64,000 nucleotides of DNA from Litorimonas sp947503715 (GCF_050271975.1 NZ_CP189850.1:310001-374000); one strand, 5' to 3'; counted from the first letter of the stretch, positions 8,707 through 18,460 are shown. Notes: a model not told the origin generated them from the sequence alone. Translations and numbers: made by a program.

Positions 8707-8728
8707 ACGTTGACGTTAACGTCAACGT
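8707..8728. promoter_or_regulatory. 22-bp perfect palindrome, probable MerR-family operator
   Basis: The core TTGACGTTAACGTCAA is flanked on both sides so that 22 bases read the same on both strands, with one further matched pair outside a single mismatch. It lies just upstream of the MerR gene. MerR regulators bind such dyads between the -35 and -10 boxes, and ACGT-containing dyads are known for LiuR-type members. Binding is inferred. Confidence 0.7.
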
Positions 8729-8873
8729 AAAAAGCTGCGACGGCTCACCGCACCGGACTGCGGAAAAGGTTAACGGCTTAACGCGACATTAACCATGCTC
8801 AGCGTTTTATGGCATTGAACTGCGTCCGAATTGCGCCTGCGATTCGTGCGTCCTTGCAGGGGAAACGCGACTT

Positions 8874-11414
8874 ATGTCGAGCCAGACCGCCAAATCAACG
8901 ACAAAACGGGCCAAAAAACCCGTCAAACGCCCAACTGTTGCCGGATTGGCCGCGGAGCTAAAAACGCTTGAATCCCGCCTGAAACGCACAAATACGGCCC
9001 ATCAGAAAGCCTTTAAGGATCTCCAAGAGGTCGTCACAAACCTCGCCTCCTCCGCAGGTAAGACATCTCCCGTCCAGAAAGCCGCGTTGACCCGTGGGTT
9101 GAATACGTTGGAGAAGAAACTGAAATCTGACTTCGCGGCCACCACCGATGCCGTCCGGTCGGATATCCGCAATGATCTCGCACAGGTCACGCAATCCGGC
9201 GCGGGCGTCTACGCCCTGAATGAGGCACTGATGACCGCGAATGCCCGACTGGATGCCCATGAAAGCGAGCAGAGGGATGCGATTGCGAAACTCAACCGTC
9301 ACATTGCCGATATGGCCGTCGCAGTGGATGCCCGCCTGTCCAACGAGACGAAAGCCCGACAGACGAGCATGGCCGAGATCACGGAGAAACTCGCCAAAAC
9401 GGAAAGCCTGATCGGCAAACGCATTGACCGCGTTGAGGACGACACAGCGGAGGCCCTGAACCGGATTGGCGACAAGGTCGCGGAATTTGCCGCGGTCCTG
9501 GATGAGCGCGCGCACAAGTCGGACGCAGAAACAGCAGAGCGTCTCGCGGACCTCGCACAGGAAACACAGGCCGAGTTCAACTCCACGCAAACCGATGTCG
9601 CGACACGGTTGGAGGCGCTGGAAACAATTGCCGCCGAATGGTCCCCTACCCCACAAGCTCAACCCTATCCCACAGCCGCAAATAACGATGACCCGCGCAT
9701 TGATTATATGAGCGAGACACTCGGTCAGTTGCAGGAAGAAATCTCCCGCCTGCATGCCCGCCTTGCCGCTGTGCAATCGGGTCGTGAGGTGGAGAGCAAT
9801 GTCGTCCCAATGGCGCAACCACCGGCGCAGGCTATGGCGGCACCGCAACGCTCGGCCAGCCTGCCGACCTTGCGCGACGATAATCCCTACGCGACGACCT
9901 ATCCGTCCGAGGAAAAGGCCGCGCCGAGTAAACGCGAGAGTCACGTTCCGGTGGAGTTCGACCCGCAAGCTTTTGTTGCGCCGCAAAACCCTGACCTCAT
10001 GCCACCACCGGCATCGCCAACCCAGATAGGTAATTTTGAAGTGTCGGGCCTGCCGCCCGCGCCGCAAATGCCGCCGCAGCTTCCCCCCATGGCGAGCGCA
10101 GGGGGATATAATGCCCCAACGCCGCCACCTATGATGAATGCGTTGGCCCCAATAAATGCGCCAACACGTGCACCGGAACCGGTCATGGCCTATGACAATC
10201 CGGCCTATGCTGATGAGATGCGGGCCGAACGCGTCGGTGGAGAGACTTCGCGTAAGCCGTCCCTCCCCTCGCTGGGTAAGCTTCCCGTCTCCGGTCGAAA
10301 CCTCCGCCTCGGTGCCCTTGTCGCAGGTGTGGCCGTTATCGGCGTGATTGCAGCAAGATCTATTCTTGGCGGCGATCCCATTCCGGATCAGCGTGCAGAC
10401 CTGAATACCGTACCAAATGCTAATATTGCGACGGAGTCCGGTTTTGCTACAGACGAAATTCTGTTGGCCCCGACCGCTGGGGAAGAAAGTTTCGCAAACG
10501 TCGCGGATCAGCCCATTGAGTCAACGCCCCCGCTCGGCAATTACGCGGAAACGACAGTGCCGACAATCTCTAACGAAGGTCAAACCACGCTGGACGCTGC
10601 TGTCAAAGCTGGCAACCCCATTGCACAATTTCAGATGGGGTTGAATAAGTTACAAGCGGGAGACCCGGAAGAGGCCGCCCGCCTCATCCGGCTATCTGCC
10701 AACCGCAATCAACCGGCGGCACAATACCGCCTCGCAAAGCTTTACGAATCCGGCACTGGCGTGGCGCAGGACGACGTTACCGCGCGGGAGCTTGTTGAAC
10801 GCGCGGCCATAGGCGGCAACCGGATCGCTATGCACGATCTTGGTAATTATTATTTCTATGGTCAGGGAGATTTGACCCGTGATCCGGCGGCCGCCTTGGA
10901 CTGGTTCAGAAAAGCGGCTGAACGGGGCGTTGTAGACAGTCAATTTAATGTCGGTTTCCTGCGCGAAGGTGGACAGGGCGTCTCGGAAGATCTTTCCGTT
11001 GCTTATTTCTGGTATAATATCGCCGCCCGTCAGGGAGATCAGGGCGCGCCCGGACGTGTCGCCGCAATCGGTCCGAAACTGGATGAGGCCACCCGCAAAA
11101 AGATTGAAGCTGATGCCGCGCGTTTCACCCCGAAACCCGTCGACGAAGCCGCCAACGGATTATTCCGGGATGTGCCTTGGGCGACACAAACCGCAAAAAC
11201 CCCGAACCCGGCGCGCGCAGCCCGTATTCAGCGTATAAAAACGGCGCAGACGCTTCTCACTGATTTGGGTTTTGATATTGGCGGCGCGGACGGGGCAGCA
11301 GGCCCAAAAACGAAATCCGCCATTCGCGAATTTGAAAAGGTCAATGGGCTGCCTGAAACGGGCGCTGTCACAGATGAGCTCATCCAAAGATTGGAAGTCG
11401 CCACAGGCGTTTAG
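8874..11414 (+). CDS. PodJ-like polar scaffold: coiled coil, one TM, Sel1 repeats, peptidoglycan-binding domain
   Basis: 846 residues. The first ~60 are basic (Lys/Arg-rich), then a long coiled coil to about 260, a Pro/Ala/Gln-rich linker to about 460, one membrane helix near 477-495 (LRLGALVAGVAVIGVIAA), and a periplasmic part. That part has Sel1/TPR-like repeats (roughly 575-735; AARLIRLSANRNQPAAQYRLAKLYESG and three relatives) and ends in a PG_binding_1 domain (TLLTDLGFDIGGADGAAGPKTKSAIREFEK). This order is that of Caulobacter PodJ, which organises pole development. Residue similarity cannot be judged by eye, so orthology is inferred from architecture. A GNAT gene follows at three bases. 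Confidence 0.78.
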   Translation: MSSQTAKSTTKRAKKPVKRPTVAGLAAELKTLESRLKRTNTAHQKAFKDLQEVVTNLASSAGKTSPVQKAALTRGLNTLEKKLKSDFAATTDAVRSDIRNDLAQVTQSGAGVYALNEALMTANARLDAHESEQRDAIAKLNRHIADMAVAVDARLSNETKARQTSMAEITEKLAKTESLIGKRIDRVEDDTAEALNRIGDKVAEFAAVLDERAHKSDAETAERLADLAQETQAEFNSTQTDVATRLEALETIAAEWSPTPQAQPYPTAANNDDPRIDYMSETLGQLQEEISRLHARLAAVQSGREVESNVVPMAQPPAQAMAAPQRSASLPTLRDDNPYATTYPSEEKAAPSKRESHVPVEFDPQAFVAPQNPDLMPPPASPTQIGNFEVSGLPPAPQMPPQLPPMASAGGYNAPTPPPMMNALAPINAPTRAPEPVMAYDNPAYADEMRAERVGGETSRKPSLPSLGKLPVSGRNLRLGALVAGVAVIGVIAARSILGGDPIPDQRADLNTVPNANIATESGFATDEILLAPTAGEESFANVADQPIESTPPLGNYAETTVPTISNEGQTTLDAAVKAGNPIAQFQMGLNKLQAGDPEEAARLIRLSANRNQPAAQYRLAKLYESGTGVAQDDVTARELVERAAIGGNRIAMHDLGNYYFYGQGDLTRDPAAALDWFRKAAERGVVDSQFNVGFLREGGQGVSEDLSVAYFWYNIAARQGDQGAPGRVAAIGPKLDEATRKKIEADAARFTPKPVDEAANGLFRDVPWATQTAKTPNPARAARIQRIKTAQTLLTDLGFDIGGADGAAGPKTKSAIREFEKVNGLPETGAVTDELIQRLEVATGV

Positions 11415-11417
11415 CGC

Positions 11418-11885
11418 ATGACGCGACTGGAGATTAAACGTGTCGACACGGTAGATGACATTGCCGCAGTCCGTGAGATTTTCACAGAATACCTTAGGTT
11501 TGTTGAAGATTATCTCGGGCAAACGCTTGCCTTTCAGGGCACGGATAAAGAATTTGCAGATTTCCCGCAAACCTATGACGCGCTCTTCCTCGCAAAACTA
11601 AACGGCGCGCCCATGGCGGCTTGCGGCGTAAAACCGTTTAAAGATGAAATTTGCGAATTAAAAAGACTCTATTGTCGACCCGACGGTCGCGGGCACCATT
11701 TGGGCCTCAAACTCTGCAAGACTGCGATTAAAACTGCGACGGAGATGGGCTACAAAAAAATCTATCTCGATACGGATCACGGCCTCACCCACGCCAATTC
11801 GATTTATGAAAAGCTTGGCTTTCGAGATATTGAGAAATATTACGACAATCCGATGGAGAGTCGGTTTATGGCGCTCAATCTTTGA
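11418..11885 (+). CDS. GNAT-family N-acetyltransferase
   Basis: 155 residues with the GNAT fold. Motif A is CELKRLYCRPDGRGHHLGLKLCKTAI (acetyl-CoA pyrophosphate loop RPDGRGHHLG), followed by KKIYLDTDHGLTHANSIYEKLGF. It transfers an acyl group from acyl-CoA to an amine. The substrate is not predictable. It starts three bases behind the PodJ-like gene and overlaps nothing essential downstream, so it may share that transcript. Confidence 0.88.
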   Translation: MTRLEIKRVDTVDDIAAVREIFTEYLRFVEDYLGQTLAFQGTDKEFADFPQTYDALFLAKLNGAPMAACGVKPFKDEICELKRLYCRPDGRGHHLGLKLCKTAIKTATEMGYKKIYLDTDHGLTHANSIYEKLGFRDIEKYYDNPMESRFMALNL

Positions 11886-11911
11886 CGGACCGCCTGACTG
11901 AGGGACATTTT

Positions 11912-12283
11912 ATGAAATTCCTATATATCATTTTCGTGTGTCTTCTCATCGCAGGCTGCACCCAAGAGTTAACATCTGACCCTCGTCCAGACTCCGCCAA
12001 TGTTCAAAAACCGGATATTGTCTCCCCTTCAAGCGAGATCATACGCGGTACGCTCACAGACGAAGGCGTTTTGTGTCAGGCTCTGCGCGGAGAAAACAAT
12101 ACGCTCTATATATTGGAAAATGTGCCGGAGGGTTTGATTGCGGGAGACCGCGTTCAAATTGAACGTCGTCAAAATGAGACACCCTTACCCAGCCATTGTG
12201 ATCAGGGCGAAGTCCTTCACTGGACCAGCATCACCGTATTTAGGGCTGGACAGGCTGAGAAAACTTGGAAACAAGCGAGATAG
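11912..12283 (+). CDS. small lipoprotein, function unknown
   Basis: About 123 residues. The ATG at 11912 follows a GAGGGAC ribosome site and gives a clean lipoprotein signal MKFLYIIFVCLLIAGC. An earlier in-frame ATG at 11882 would overlap the acetyltransferase gene and bury the signal. The mature domain includes RGTLTDEGVLCQALRGENNTLYILENVPEG and GDRVQIE, reading like a small beta-barrel (OB-like) with two Cys. No named family. Confidence 0.72.
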   Translation: MKFLYIIFVCLLIAGCTQELTSDPRPDSANVQKPDIVSPSSEIIRGTLTDEGVLCQALRGENNTLYILENVPEGLIAGDRVQIERRQNETPLPSHCDQGEVLHWTSITVFRAGQAEKTWKQAR

Positions 12284-12326
12284 AGAACATCAGCCCAGAG
12301 ATATGCGGGCATAAAGGGGCAGGATT

Positions 12327-15233
12327 ATGCGAAAACTAACAGATAGTTTTTTCGAATATTCTCTATTCGATATTTTGGATTCAGATTTGATCCCACAATC
12401 CACGTTCGACATGACGGATTTTCGTGAGAGTTTCACGGCCACGCCTGCAGCCATAATTTACCCCGTGAACAGCTTCGCAAGTTCAATTTTCAACGGATTT
12501 GAAAGAGGCGCTTTCGGAAATGACAGCGCCAATATGCCGTGGCTGAATAAAATTCAAAACCTTGATCCGGAGGCCGCATTTGTGGCAGCGGAATACGTCC
12601 CCAGCGATCCTCAATTTAATTCACAGCTGAATCTTATCAATGGGACTGCCGGGCAACTTGATATCAATGTCGAGCTGGCCTGGGACGACTATTCCGGCGC
12701 AGGTGTGCAGATCAATATATTCGATAACGGCTTTGATTATGTTCACGCCGACCTTGCACCGAATTATTTGTCAGACATTGACTACGACTATACCAATAAC
12801 GACTTCGACCCGATTGCGACTGGCGGCAATAATCACGGTACGGCCGTCATAGGCATTGTCGGCGCGGCCGCGGATAATGGCGAAGGCGGGGTTGGCATTG
12901 CGTTTAATTCCACGCTTGTCGGGTATCAAGGTTTCGGTATCGGGGCCGCGAATTCTGCCGATCAAATCTTGGATGCCGCCGGTCTCGGTGATGGAATCGG
13001 AAATACGAACGGGAATGGGTCGGGTAGTGAAATCATTAGTGTCAGCGCAGGCTATAGCAGTAATGTATTTCTAAACTTCACATCACTGGATGACGGAATT
13101 GCCGCATTAGAAACAATTTCCGCCCAAGGCCGTGACGGTTTGGGCACGATCTATGTGAAATCCAGCGGCAATAGTAGGGGCGGTAAGGGAAGCACTGCCC
13201 GTGAGGAAGGGACGGCGGAACGGTTTGACAGTACGGAATTCTCCATCAGCGTTGCCGCCCTTCGATTGGATGGCTGGGTCACGGATTATTCCACGCCCGG
13301 CGCCAATGTTCTCATCTCGGCATTTGCCGATAATCTCTCCAATTTTGGAACAATTTTCACAACGGATCGTACGGGTACTGACGGTTATTCTTCCACGGAT
13401 TACACGAGCGGTTTTAGTGGCACCTCTGCGGCTGCGCCCCAAATCGCGGGCGTTGTCGCCCTGATGCTGGAAGCCAATCCTGACCTGGGCTGGCGCGATG
13501 TTCAGAAAATCCTCGCTGCCAGCGCCGTCCATGTCGGATCGGATATTGGTGCTGCCGCCAATACTGGCAGTGCTAGCAATGGCGGGTTTGAACAGGCCAC
13601 GCAGACGGACGGATCAACTTGGTTTTGGAATGCTGCCGGGAATTGGAATGGCGGCGGTCAGCACTTCTCCAATGATTATGGTTACGGGGCTGTCGATGCG
13701 ACGGCGGCGGTGCGCTTGGCCGAGAGCTGGCAGGCCCAATCGACAAGCGCCAATCAGGTCAGCACATTTGAAGATGATTTCGATACAACAACGATCATTA
13801 CGGATGGTGATGTTGACGGTGTCGATTTTATTATCAGCGAAAGTGATGATATTTTGGTCGAACACGTCTCTTTGGAACTGACCTTCTCGACGACCTATCT
13901 CGCAGATGTCGAAATCTTCCTGACCTCGCCGGGAGGCACGCGCGTACAATTAATTTCTGGCACGGGCGATAGTGGCGATTTCGATGGAACTTGGCGCTTT
14001 GGGACAACCGCTTTCATGGGCGAAACCAGTGCAGGCGACTGGGAGTTGACGATTATCGACTCTGCTGGCGGAGACACTTTGACCGTCACCGAAGCCCATC
14101 TCCGCACATCGGGCAGCACCTTGTCCACGGATGATACATATTTATTTACAAATGAATTTTCCGATTATGCCGGCCTCGCCGGACATGCCGTCGCTTTTCT
14201 GGACTCAAATGGCGGAACGGACTGGATTAATGCGGCTGCGGTCTCCTCAGATAGTACAGTCAACCTTCAAGCCGGAACGGGAACGATTGACGGCATTACC
14301 ATTACACTCGCAGATATTGAAAATATTTACGCCGGAGACGGGAATGACATTCTAACGGGCACCAGCGGCTCCAATACACTTTATGGCGGACGCGGCGATG
14401 ATACGATCATCGGGGGTTCGGGCAATGACGCATTATATGGCGGCACCGGAGATGACGCGATTAGCTTTGGCACCGGAACCGTCACGATCGACGGCGGAAC
14501 GGGACAGGACACACTGATCGCAGATGCCGGCATAGGCCGCCTAAGAGCGGATCTTGAGGCCGGAACAGCCACAGTTTTCGATGCAGCAGGCAAATTTGCC
14601 GGAACCGCAAGTTTCGAAAATATAGAAATTTTCCAAGCCACAGATGGCAATGATGTTGTCACGGCCAGCACGGATGGCAGTCATATTATCGGGCTAGACG
14701 GCAGGGATAAACTTACCGGCGGCATTGGGAATGATATTCTTGAAGGCGGATCCGGACATGATCGCCTGATTGGTCTGGAGGGCAATGATGTCATCATGGG
14801 CGGCATAGGGAATGACGTCATCTCAGGCGGATTTGGGAATGATACCATCAGTGGCGGCGCGGGAGATGATCTCATTTACGGCGGTCCGGGTACGGATATT
14901 CTAAACGGAAATGGCGGGCTGGACGACATTCGTGGTGCCAGCGGTGCTGATATCATTAATGGCGGTGCAGGAAATGACAGACTTCGCGGAAATGGCGGAA
15001 ATGATACATTTGTCTTTGAAGTCGGAACAGGCAGAGACCGCATTATTGATTTCGACAAAGCGGGGAATGACAGGATTGATCTCACGGATTTCGGCTTCAA
15101 TGAATTCGCAGATATTGAGGGCAACATTCGAAAAGCCGGCAACCACGTTCTGATTGATCTCGGAAATGGCGATGAGATTCTTCTTCTGACAACGGATGTC
15201 GCAGATGTGGATGCATCAGATTTTATTCTCTAA
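12327..15233 (+). CDS. secreted subtilisin-like (S8) peptidase with P-domain and RTX repeats
   Basis: 968 residues, no Sec signal. Catalytic triad: Asp133 in INIFDNGFDY, His170 in NNHGTAVIG, Ser367 in SGFSGTSAAAPQIAG. Then a proprotein-convertase P-domain (about 478-598, with DVEIFLTSPGGTRVQL and GDWELTIID). From about 670 to 900 there are glycine-rich calcium-binding nonapeptides (GGxGNDxIxGG). The C-terminal block DRIIDFDKAGNDRIDLTDFGF to DFIL is a typical type I secretion signal. The protein is thus inferred to leave the cell by an ABC exporter and fold on calcium outside. No exporter genes are nearby. Kexin-like specificity is possible but unproven. Confidence 0.93.
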   Translation: MRKLTDSFFEYSLFDILDSDLIPQSTFDMTDFRESFTATPAAIIYPVNSFASSIFNGFERGAFGNDSANMPWLNKIQNLDPEAAFVAAEYVPSDPQFNSQLNLINGTAGQLDINVELAWDDYSGAGVQINIFDNGFDYVHADLAPNYLSDIDYDYTNNDFDPIATGGNNHGTAVIGIVGAAADNGEGGVGIAFNSTLVGYQGFGIGAANSADQILDAAGLGDGIGNTNGNGSGSEIISVSAGYSSNVFLNFTSLDDGIAALETISAQGRDGLGTIYVKSSGNSRGGKGSTAREEGTAERFDSTEFSISVAALRLDGWVTDYSTPGANVLISAFADNLSNFGTIFTTDRTGTDGYSSTDYTSGFSGTSAAAPQIAGVVALMLEANPDLGWRDVQKILAASAVHVGSDIGAAANTGSASNGGFEQATQTDGSTWFWNAAGNWNGGGQHFSNDYGYGAVDATAAVRLAESWQAQSTSANQVSTFEDDFDTTTIITDGDVDGVDFIISESDDILVEHVSLELTFSTTYLADVEIFLTSPGGTRVQLISGTGDSGDFDGTWRFGTTAFMGETSAGDWELTIIDSAGGDTLTVTEAHLRTSGSTLSTDDTYLFTNEFSDYAGLAGHAVAFLDSNGGTDWINAAAVSSDSTVNLQAGTGTIDGITITLADIENIYAGDGNDILTGTSGSNTLYGGRGDDTIIGGSGNDALYGGTGDDAISFGTGTVTIDGGTGQDTLIADAGIGRLRADLEAGTATVFDAAGKFAGTASFENIEIFQATDGNDVVTASTDGSHIIGLDGRDKLTGGIGNDILEGGSGHDRLIGLEGNDVIMGGIGNDVISGGFGNDTISGGAGDDLIYGGPGTDILNGNGGLDDIRGASGADIINGGAGNDRLRGNGGNDTFVFEVGTGRDRIIDFDKAGNDRIDLTDFGFNEFADIEGNIRKAGNHVLIDLGNGDEILLLTTDVADVDASDFIL

Positions 15234-15364
15234 CGTGCAGTATCAAATGGTTTTGTAAATGTGACCTGCGTTACAGACTGTAAGAGCATATCAGCCATAT
15301 ACCGCTTATAAGGGTCATCTTATCTTGAGACAGGCCTTCAATGAGGGGGCATGTCGCAGATATC

Positions 15365-16321
15365 ATGATCAAATTTCAAAAAACACTGACAGGCCTGATT
15401 GCCCTGCTAACCCTATCCGGCTGTGATGCGATTGATGTAAATGACGCGGAGATCGATAATTTCGATTCTTCTTTTGACCGCATACCCACGCATATTCTTA
15501 CACAAATGGAAGCCCGGGCAGAGGCACAACGTCTATCATTTGAGACGTCCCCAAAGGCCGCACAGGGTATGAATTTTATAGGTCACGAGGAACTCACCTG
15601 GGACCGCGACGTCGTCACTGTTGCCTTTGAAGGCGGAAACCCGAATATTTACAAACTGATTGAACAAACGGCCCATCAATGGACGCAAAATGGCGGTTCT
15701 CTTTCACTGTCCTTCAAGGACGGGACGGGGCGGTATAATCGTTGGAATAAAACAGATCAGACAAAATCGGCAGATATCCGGATTAGTTTCCGATCCGATG
15801 CATATGATGGCGGCTATTGGTCTGTTATTGGAAAATTGGCCGACGGTGTTGATGCCGATCTGCCAACAATGAACTATCAGGGCTTCGACACAGTTCTTCA
15901 ATCCTACATTAACAGCCCCGAAGGCTGGCTGGAGAGTTACGAGCGGGCGACGATATTGCACGAATTTGGTCACGCATTAGGCCTCGCCCATGAGCATTTT
16001 CATCCCGATTGCCAGTCCGACATGAAAACAAACCGGCTCGTGCGGTATTTTATGTCCACGGGATGGACCAGACATCAATCACGGTTCAATATTGATGCCG
16101 ATTATTATTTAAAGACCATGCAGGATGCGGGCGAAGTCGTGTCAGGTCCCTTGGAAAGCGAGAAGATAGATCGCGATTCCGTCATGCTCTACCGCACATA
16201 TAGTCCCAAACTTTATAAGAGCGGGGTTCAAACCCCCTGCAAACCACGAAATGCCCTGGGATACGCAACATTCCTCTCCGCAGGCGACCGAGCTTATTAC
16301 AATTCCCAATATGGTGATTAA
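15365..16321 (+). CDS. HExxHxxGxxH zinc metalloprotease lipoprotein (metzincin-like)
   Basis: About 318 residues. The lipoprotein signal MIKFQKTLTGLIALLTLSGC supports the ATG at 15365; the ATG at 15341 adds eight residues. Near residue 198 lies ILHEFGHALGLAHEHFHPDC, the complete metzincin zinc site (three His and the base Glu). VTVAFEGGNPNIYKLIEQTAHQW resembles the N-terminal sheet of astacin/serralysin-like domains, and DSVMLY is a plausible Met-turn (VMxY). It probably degrades proteins at the envelope, anchored to a membrane. It lies between a secreted subtilase and another exported protein, so a shared role in extracellular proteolysis is inferred. Confidence 0.85.
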   Translation: MIKFQKTLTGLIALLTLSGCDAIDVNDAEIDNFDSSFDRIPTHILTQMEARAEAQRLSFETSPKAAQGMNFIGHEELTWDRDVVTVAFEGGNPNIYKLIEQTAHQWTQNGGSLSLSFKDGTGRYNRWNKTDQTKSADIRISFRSDAYDGGYWSVIGKLADGVDADLPTMNYQGFDTVLQSYINSPEGWLESYERATILHEFGHALGLAHEHFHPDCQSDMKTNRLVRYFMSTGWTRHQSRFNIDADYYLKTMQDAGEVVSGPLESEKIDRDSVMLYRTYSPKLYKSGVQTPCKPRNALGYATFLSAGDRAYYNSQYGD

Positions 16322-16364
16322 TTCAAAATTTAATACTTCTCAGCGCAAATCAAAAGGGTGCATC

Positions 16365-17759
16365 ATGACAATCAACAAAACATCAATTTTAATCGGAACA
16401 GTTTTATGTGCGGTTCTCAGCACTCCGGCCTATGCGGGGGGACAATATGATCAACCAAAGGCCGAAAAACTTATTAGTCAGAAAAGCGTTTCTGCTTTGA
16501 TAATGTCTCCAAGCATGGAAAACCCTATAAGCGAGAAAAAACAATTAGAATATTTAAATCAAGGCTTGCCGAAGTCGTTATTGGCGCACGACAAATATTT
16601 TGAAAAAGAGAATTTGTTTGAAATCGACTTTCCAAAACCTAATTCTCAAGAGAATATCAAATTAGATGTCTTGAGCGTTAAAGAGTTAGCTCAATCGGAG
16701 GCTATAAGACGTCTTTGCTTTCCTCAAGACCCTGGCATAAATACCTCGACTAAATCTTTTTCTGTAGCACCAATCTTGGCTTTCTTAGCGCCAAAATTAA
16801 TAGGTCTGTTTGTCAAAGAAGTAGATAAGGGTTTAGAAAAAGAAATTTCTGAATATTCTGCAGTTCATTCGCAGAAAGTTTCAATAAGACCTTATGCGGC
16901 AAGTGGTAATTTTAAACTTGAATCAAATTGTTTCCGCTACAGTCGATTCACTGAAAGCGTATATGCTTTAGACAAAAACGCTAAAATCTCAAAAGCTGAG
17001 TCTAAAAGAGAACTCGAATTTGATTTAATTGCGCAATGGCGGCTCATTGGCGGCCAGCAGATTAGAATACGACCGTTAAGACTATATATTGCTTCACCTG
17101 CGGTACCAAAAGACTCGGATAAATTAAATATAGCTATCTCCGCAGAAACAAAAGCCGTTTGGAGAAGTGGAAATGAAGGAAAATCCGGAGATGTTTTCAA
17201 TTCAATTATACTGAAAGATGAATATTTTAAACCTGAAGGCGAAACCGAAATACGGACCAATGGACTCAAATTTTATAATTTAATTGAACATCGAACTAAG
17301 GATGAAAAACATAAAAACGAAAATGGAGAATATAATACGCGGTCAGTTCCTGTATATTATAAAGATACAAAAATTCCAATCATGCAGATTATGAAAAAAC
17401 CGAACAGCAATAAGGCTTGGTCGAAATTTGAACCACTTCCGATTATACCCTACTCGGACGAACCCCTCGGATACCTATCAACTGCAAGTTTGAAAATCAG
17501 TGTCGCTGAAGTTGGAGACGGGGCGAGAAAGAAAGTTCTCAAATTAGCTAGGAAAGGTCTCGGAATATTCAAAGACGATATCACTTCGGTTTTAGAGGAA
17601 GCCGCTAAAGGGCTCCTAGAAAATGAGGCGCCAGTCATAGATACAATTGAAAAATATTGTGCGACTTTTTCTGCTACAGTTGATGAGGACGGTAACTTGA
17701 GCGGGGGCGCAGAATGGACGGAAGGAAACCAGACCTGCGATTCGACCACAGCTCCCTGA
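16365..17759 (+). CDS. AT-rich secreted protein of unknown function
   Basis: About 464 residues. The ATG at 16365 follows AAAAGGGTG and gives a Sec signal (TSILIGTVLCAVLSTPAYAG, cleavage after AYA). An earlier in-frame reading runs through the end of the metalloprotease and is rejected. A small hydrophobic stretch lies near residues 130-150 (APILAFLAPKLIGLFVKEV), and the rest is mixed alpha/beta. No motif was recognised. Base composition is strikingly more AT-rich than on either side, with Ile/Lys/Asn-rich codons, suggesting recent acquisition. The 43-base gap to the metalloprotease suggests one transcript. Confidence 0.78.
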   Translation: MTINKTSILIGTVLCAVLSTPAYAGGQYDQPKAEKLISQKSVSALIMSPSMENPISEKKQLEYLNQGLPKSLLAHDKYFEKENLFEIDFPKPNSQENIKLDVLSVKELAQSEAIRRLCFPQDPGINTSTKSFSVAPILAFLAPKLIGLFVKEVDKGLEKEISEYSAVHSQKVSIRPYAASGNFKLESNCFRYSRFTESVYALDKNAKISKAESKRELEFDLIAQWRLIGGQQIRIRPLRLYIASPAVPKDSDKLNIAISAETKAVWRSGNEGKSGDVFNSIILKDEYFKPEGETEIRTNGLKFYNLIEHRTKDEKHKNENGEYNTRSVPVYYKDTKIPIMQIMKKPNSNKAWSKFEPLPIIPYSDEPLGYLSTASLKISVAEVGDGARKKVLKLARKGLGIFKDDITSVLEEAAKGLLENEAPVIDTIEKYCATFSATVDEDGNLSGGAEWTEGNQTCDSTTAP

Positions 17760-17781
17760 CCTAAAAAAGAAAGCTGAAAAC

Positions 17782-17815
17782 AAAAAAAGCCGGAGCTCAC
17801 GCCCCGGCTTTTCTT
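17782..17815. terminator. bidirectional terminator between the secreted protein and infC
   Basis: Stem AGCCGG/CCGGCT with a loop of about ten bases, flanked by A-rich sequence on the left and TTTTCTTTT on the right. It can end the plus-strand secreted-protein gene and, in reverse, the minus-strand infC gene whose stop is 18 bases away. Confidence 0.8.
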
Positions 17816-17832
17816 TTAAATTTTGAACGAGT

Positions 17833-18378
17833 CTAATTATTCTTCGGCGCCAGGACCATTGTCATTAACCGACCTTCGGTCTTGGGCTCAAACTCCACCT
17901 TGCAATCCTCGGCAAAGTCTTCCTTCACGCGCGCGAGCAATGTCATGCCGCGGTCCATATGGGCCATTTCGCGGCCGCGGAAACGCACGGTGACTTTCAC
18001 CTTGTCGCCGCGGTCAAAGAATTTCTGCATGGCTTTGGTTTTCACGCCGTAATCATGCGTATCGATATTCGGACGCATCTTGATTTCTTTAAGCGCCTGG
18101 GTCCGCTGGTTCTTGCGGTTGGCAGCTTTTTTCTTCTGATTTTCAAAGCGCATCTTGCCGTAGTCGAGGACTTTGCAAACGGGCGTTTGTCCGGGCGCAA
18201 CTTCGACGAGGTCGAGTCCGGCGTCACGGGCAGCCGCGAGGGCTTCAGCGATGGGGACAGTGCCCCTTTTTTCTCCATCGGCGAGGATGAGCAGGACATT
18301 ATCGGCGGTAATGTCGCGATTGATGCGCGGGCCTTTGGGTTTTTTGGCGGGTTGGGCCGAGAGGGGTCTTCTAGCGAT
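17833..18378 (-). CDS. infC: translation initiation factor IF-3, probable AUC start
   Basis: About 181 residues. Both IF-3 domains are present: GPRINRDI near the start, then AREGLDLVEVAP-like DAGLDLVEVAPGQTPVCKVLDYGKM, KEIKMRPNIDTHDYGVK, and RFRGREMAHMDRG. IF-3 binds the 30S subunit and checks start codons. No ATG lies at the expected start. A strong AGGAG lies eight bases before ATC, which begins the usual N-terminus (ARRPLSAQP). infC is known for a rare start that IF-3 itself discriminates against, giving autoregulation. A TTG at 18402 lacks a ribosome site and would place AGGAG inside the gene. Confidence 0.93.
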   Translation of the reverse strand: MARRPLSAQPAKKPKGPRINRDITADNVLLILADGEKRGTVPIAEALAAARDAGLDLVEVAPGQTPVCKVLDYGKMRFENQKKKAANRKNQRTQALKEIKMRPNIDTHDYGVKTKAMQKFFDRGDKVKVTVRFRGREMAHMDRGMTLLARVKEDFAEDCKVEFEPKTEGRLMTMVLAPKNN

Positions 18379-18460
18379 TGTGGTGTCTCCTGGTAGTTTC
18401 AATCAGTTTCGGCATATGGCGGTTTTAAGGCGCATATACAAGGGAAAGCCGCGATTTTAC

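Noticed and set aside
8958..10067. A 369-residue minus-strand frame opposite the PodJ-like gene
   Set aside because: Cys/Arg/Gly-rich composition produced by antisense of coiled coil codons; no motif.
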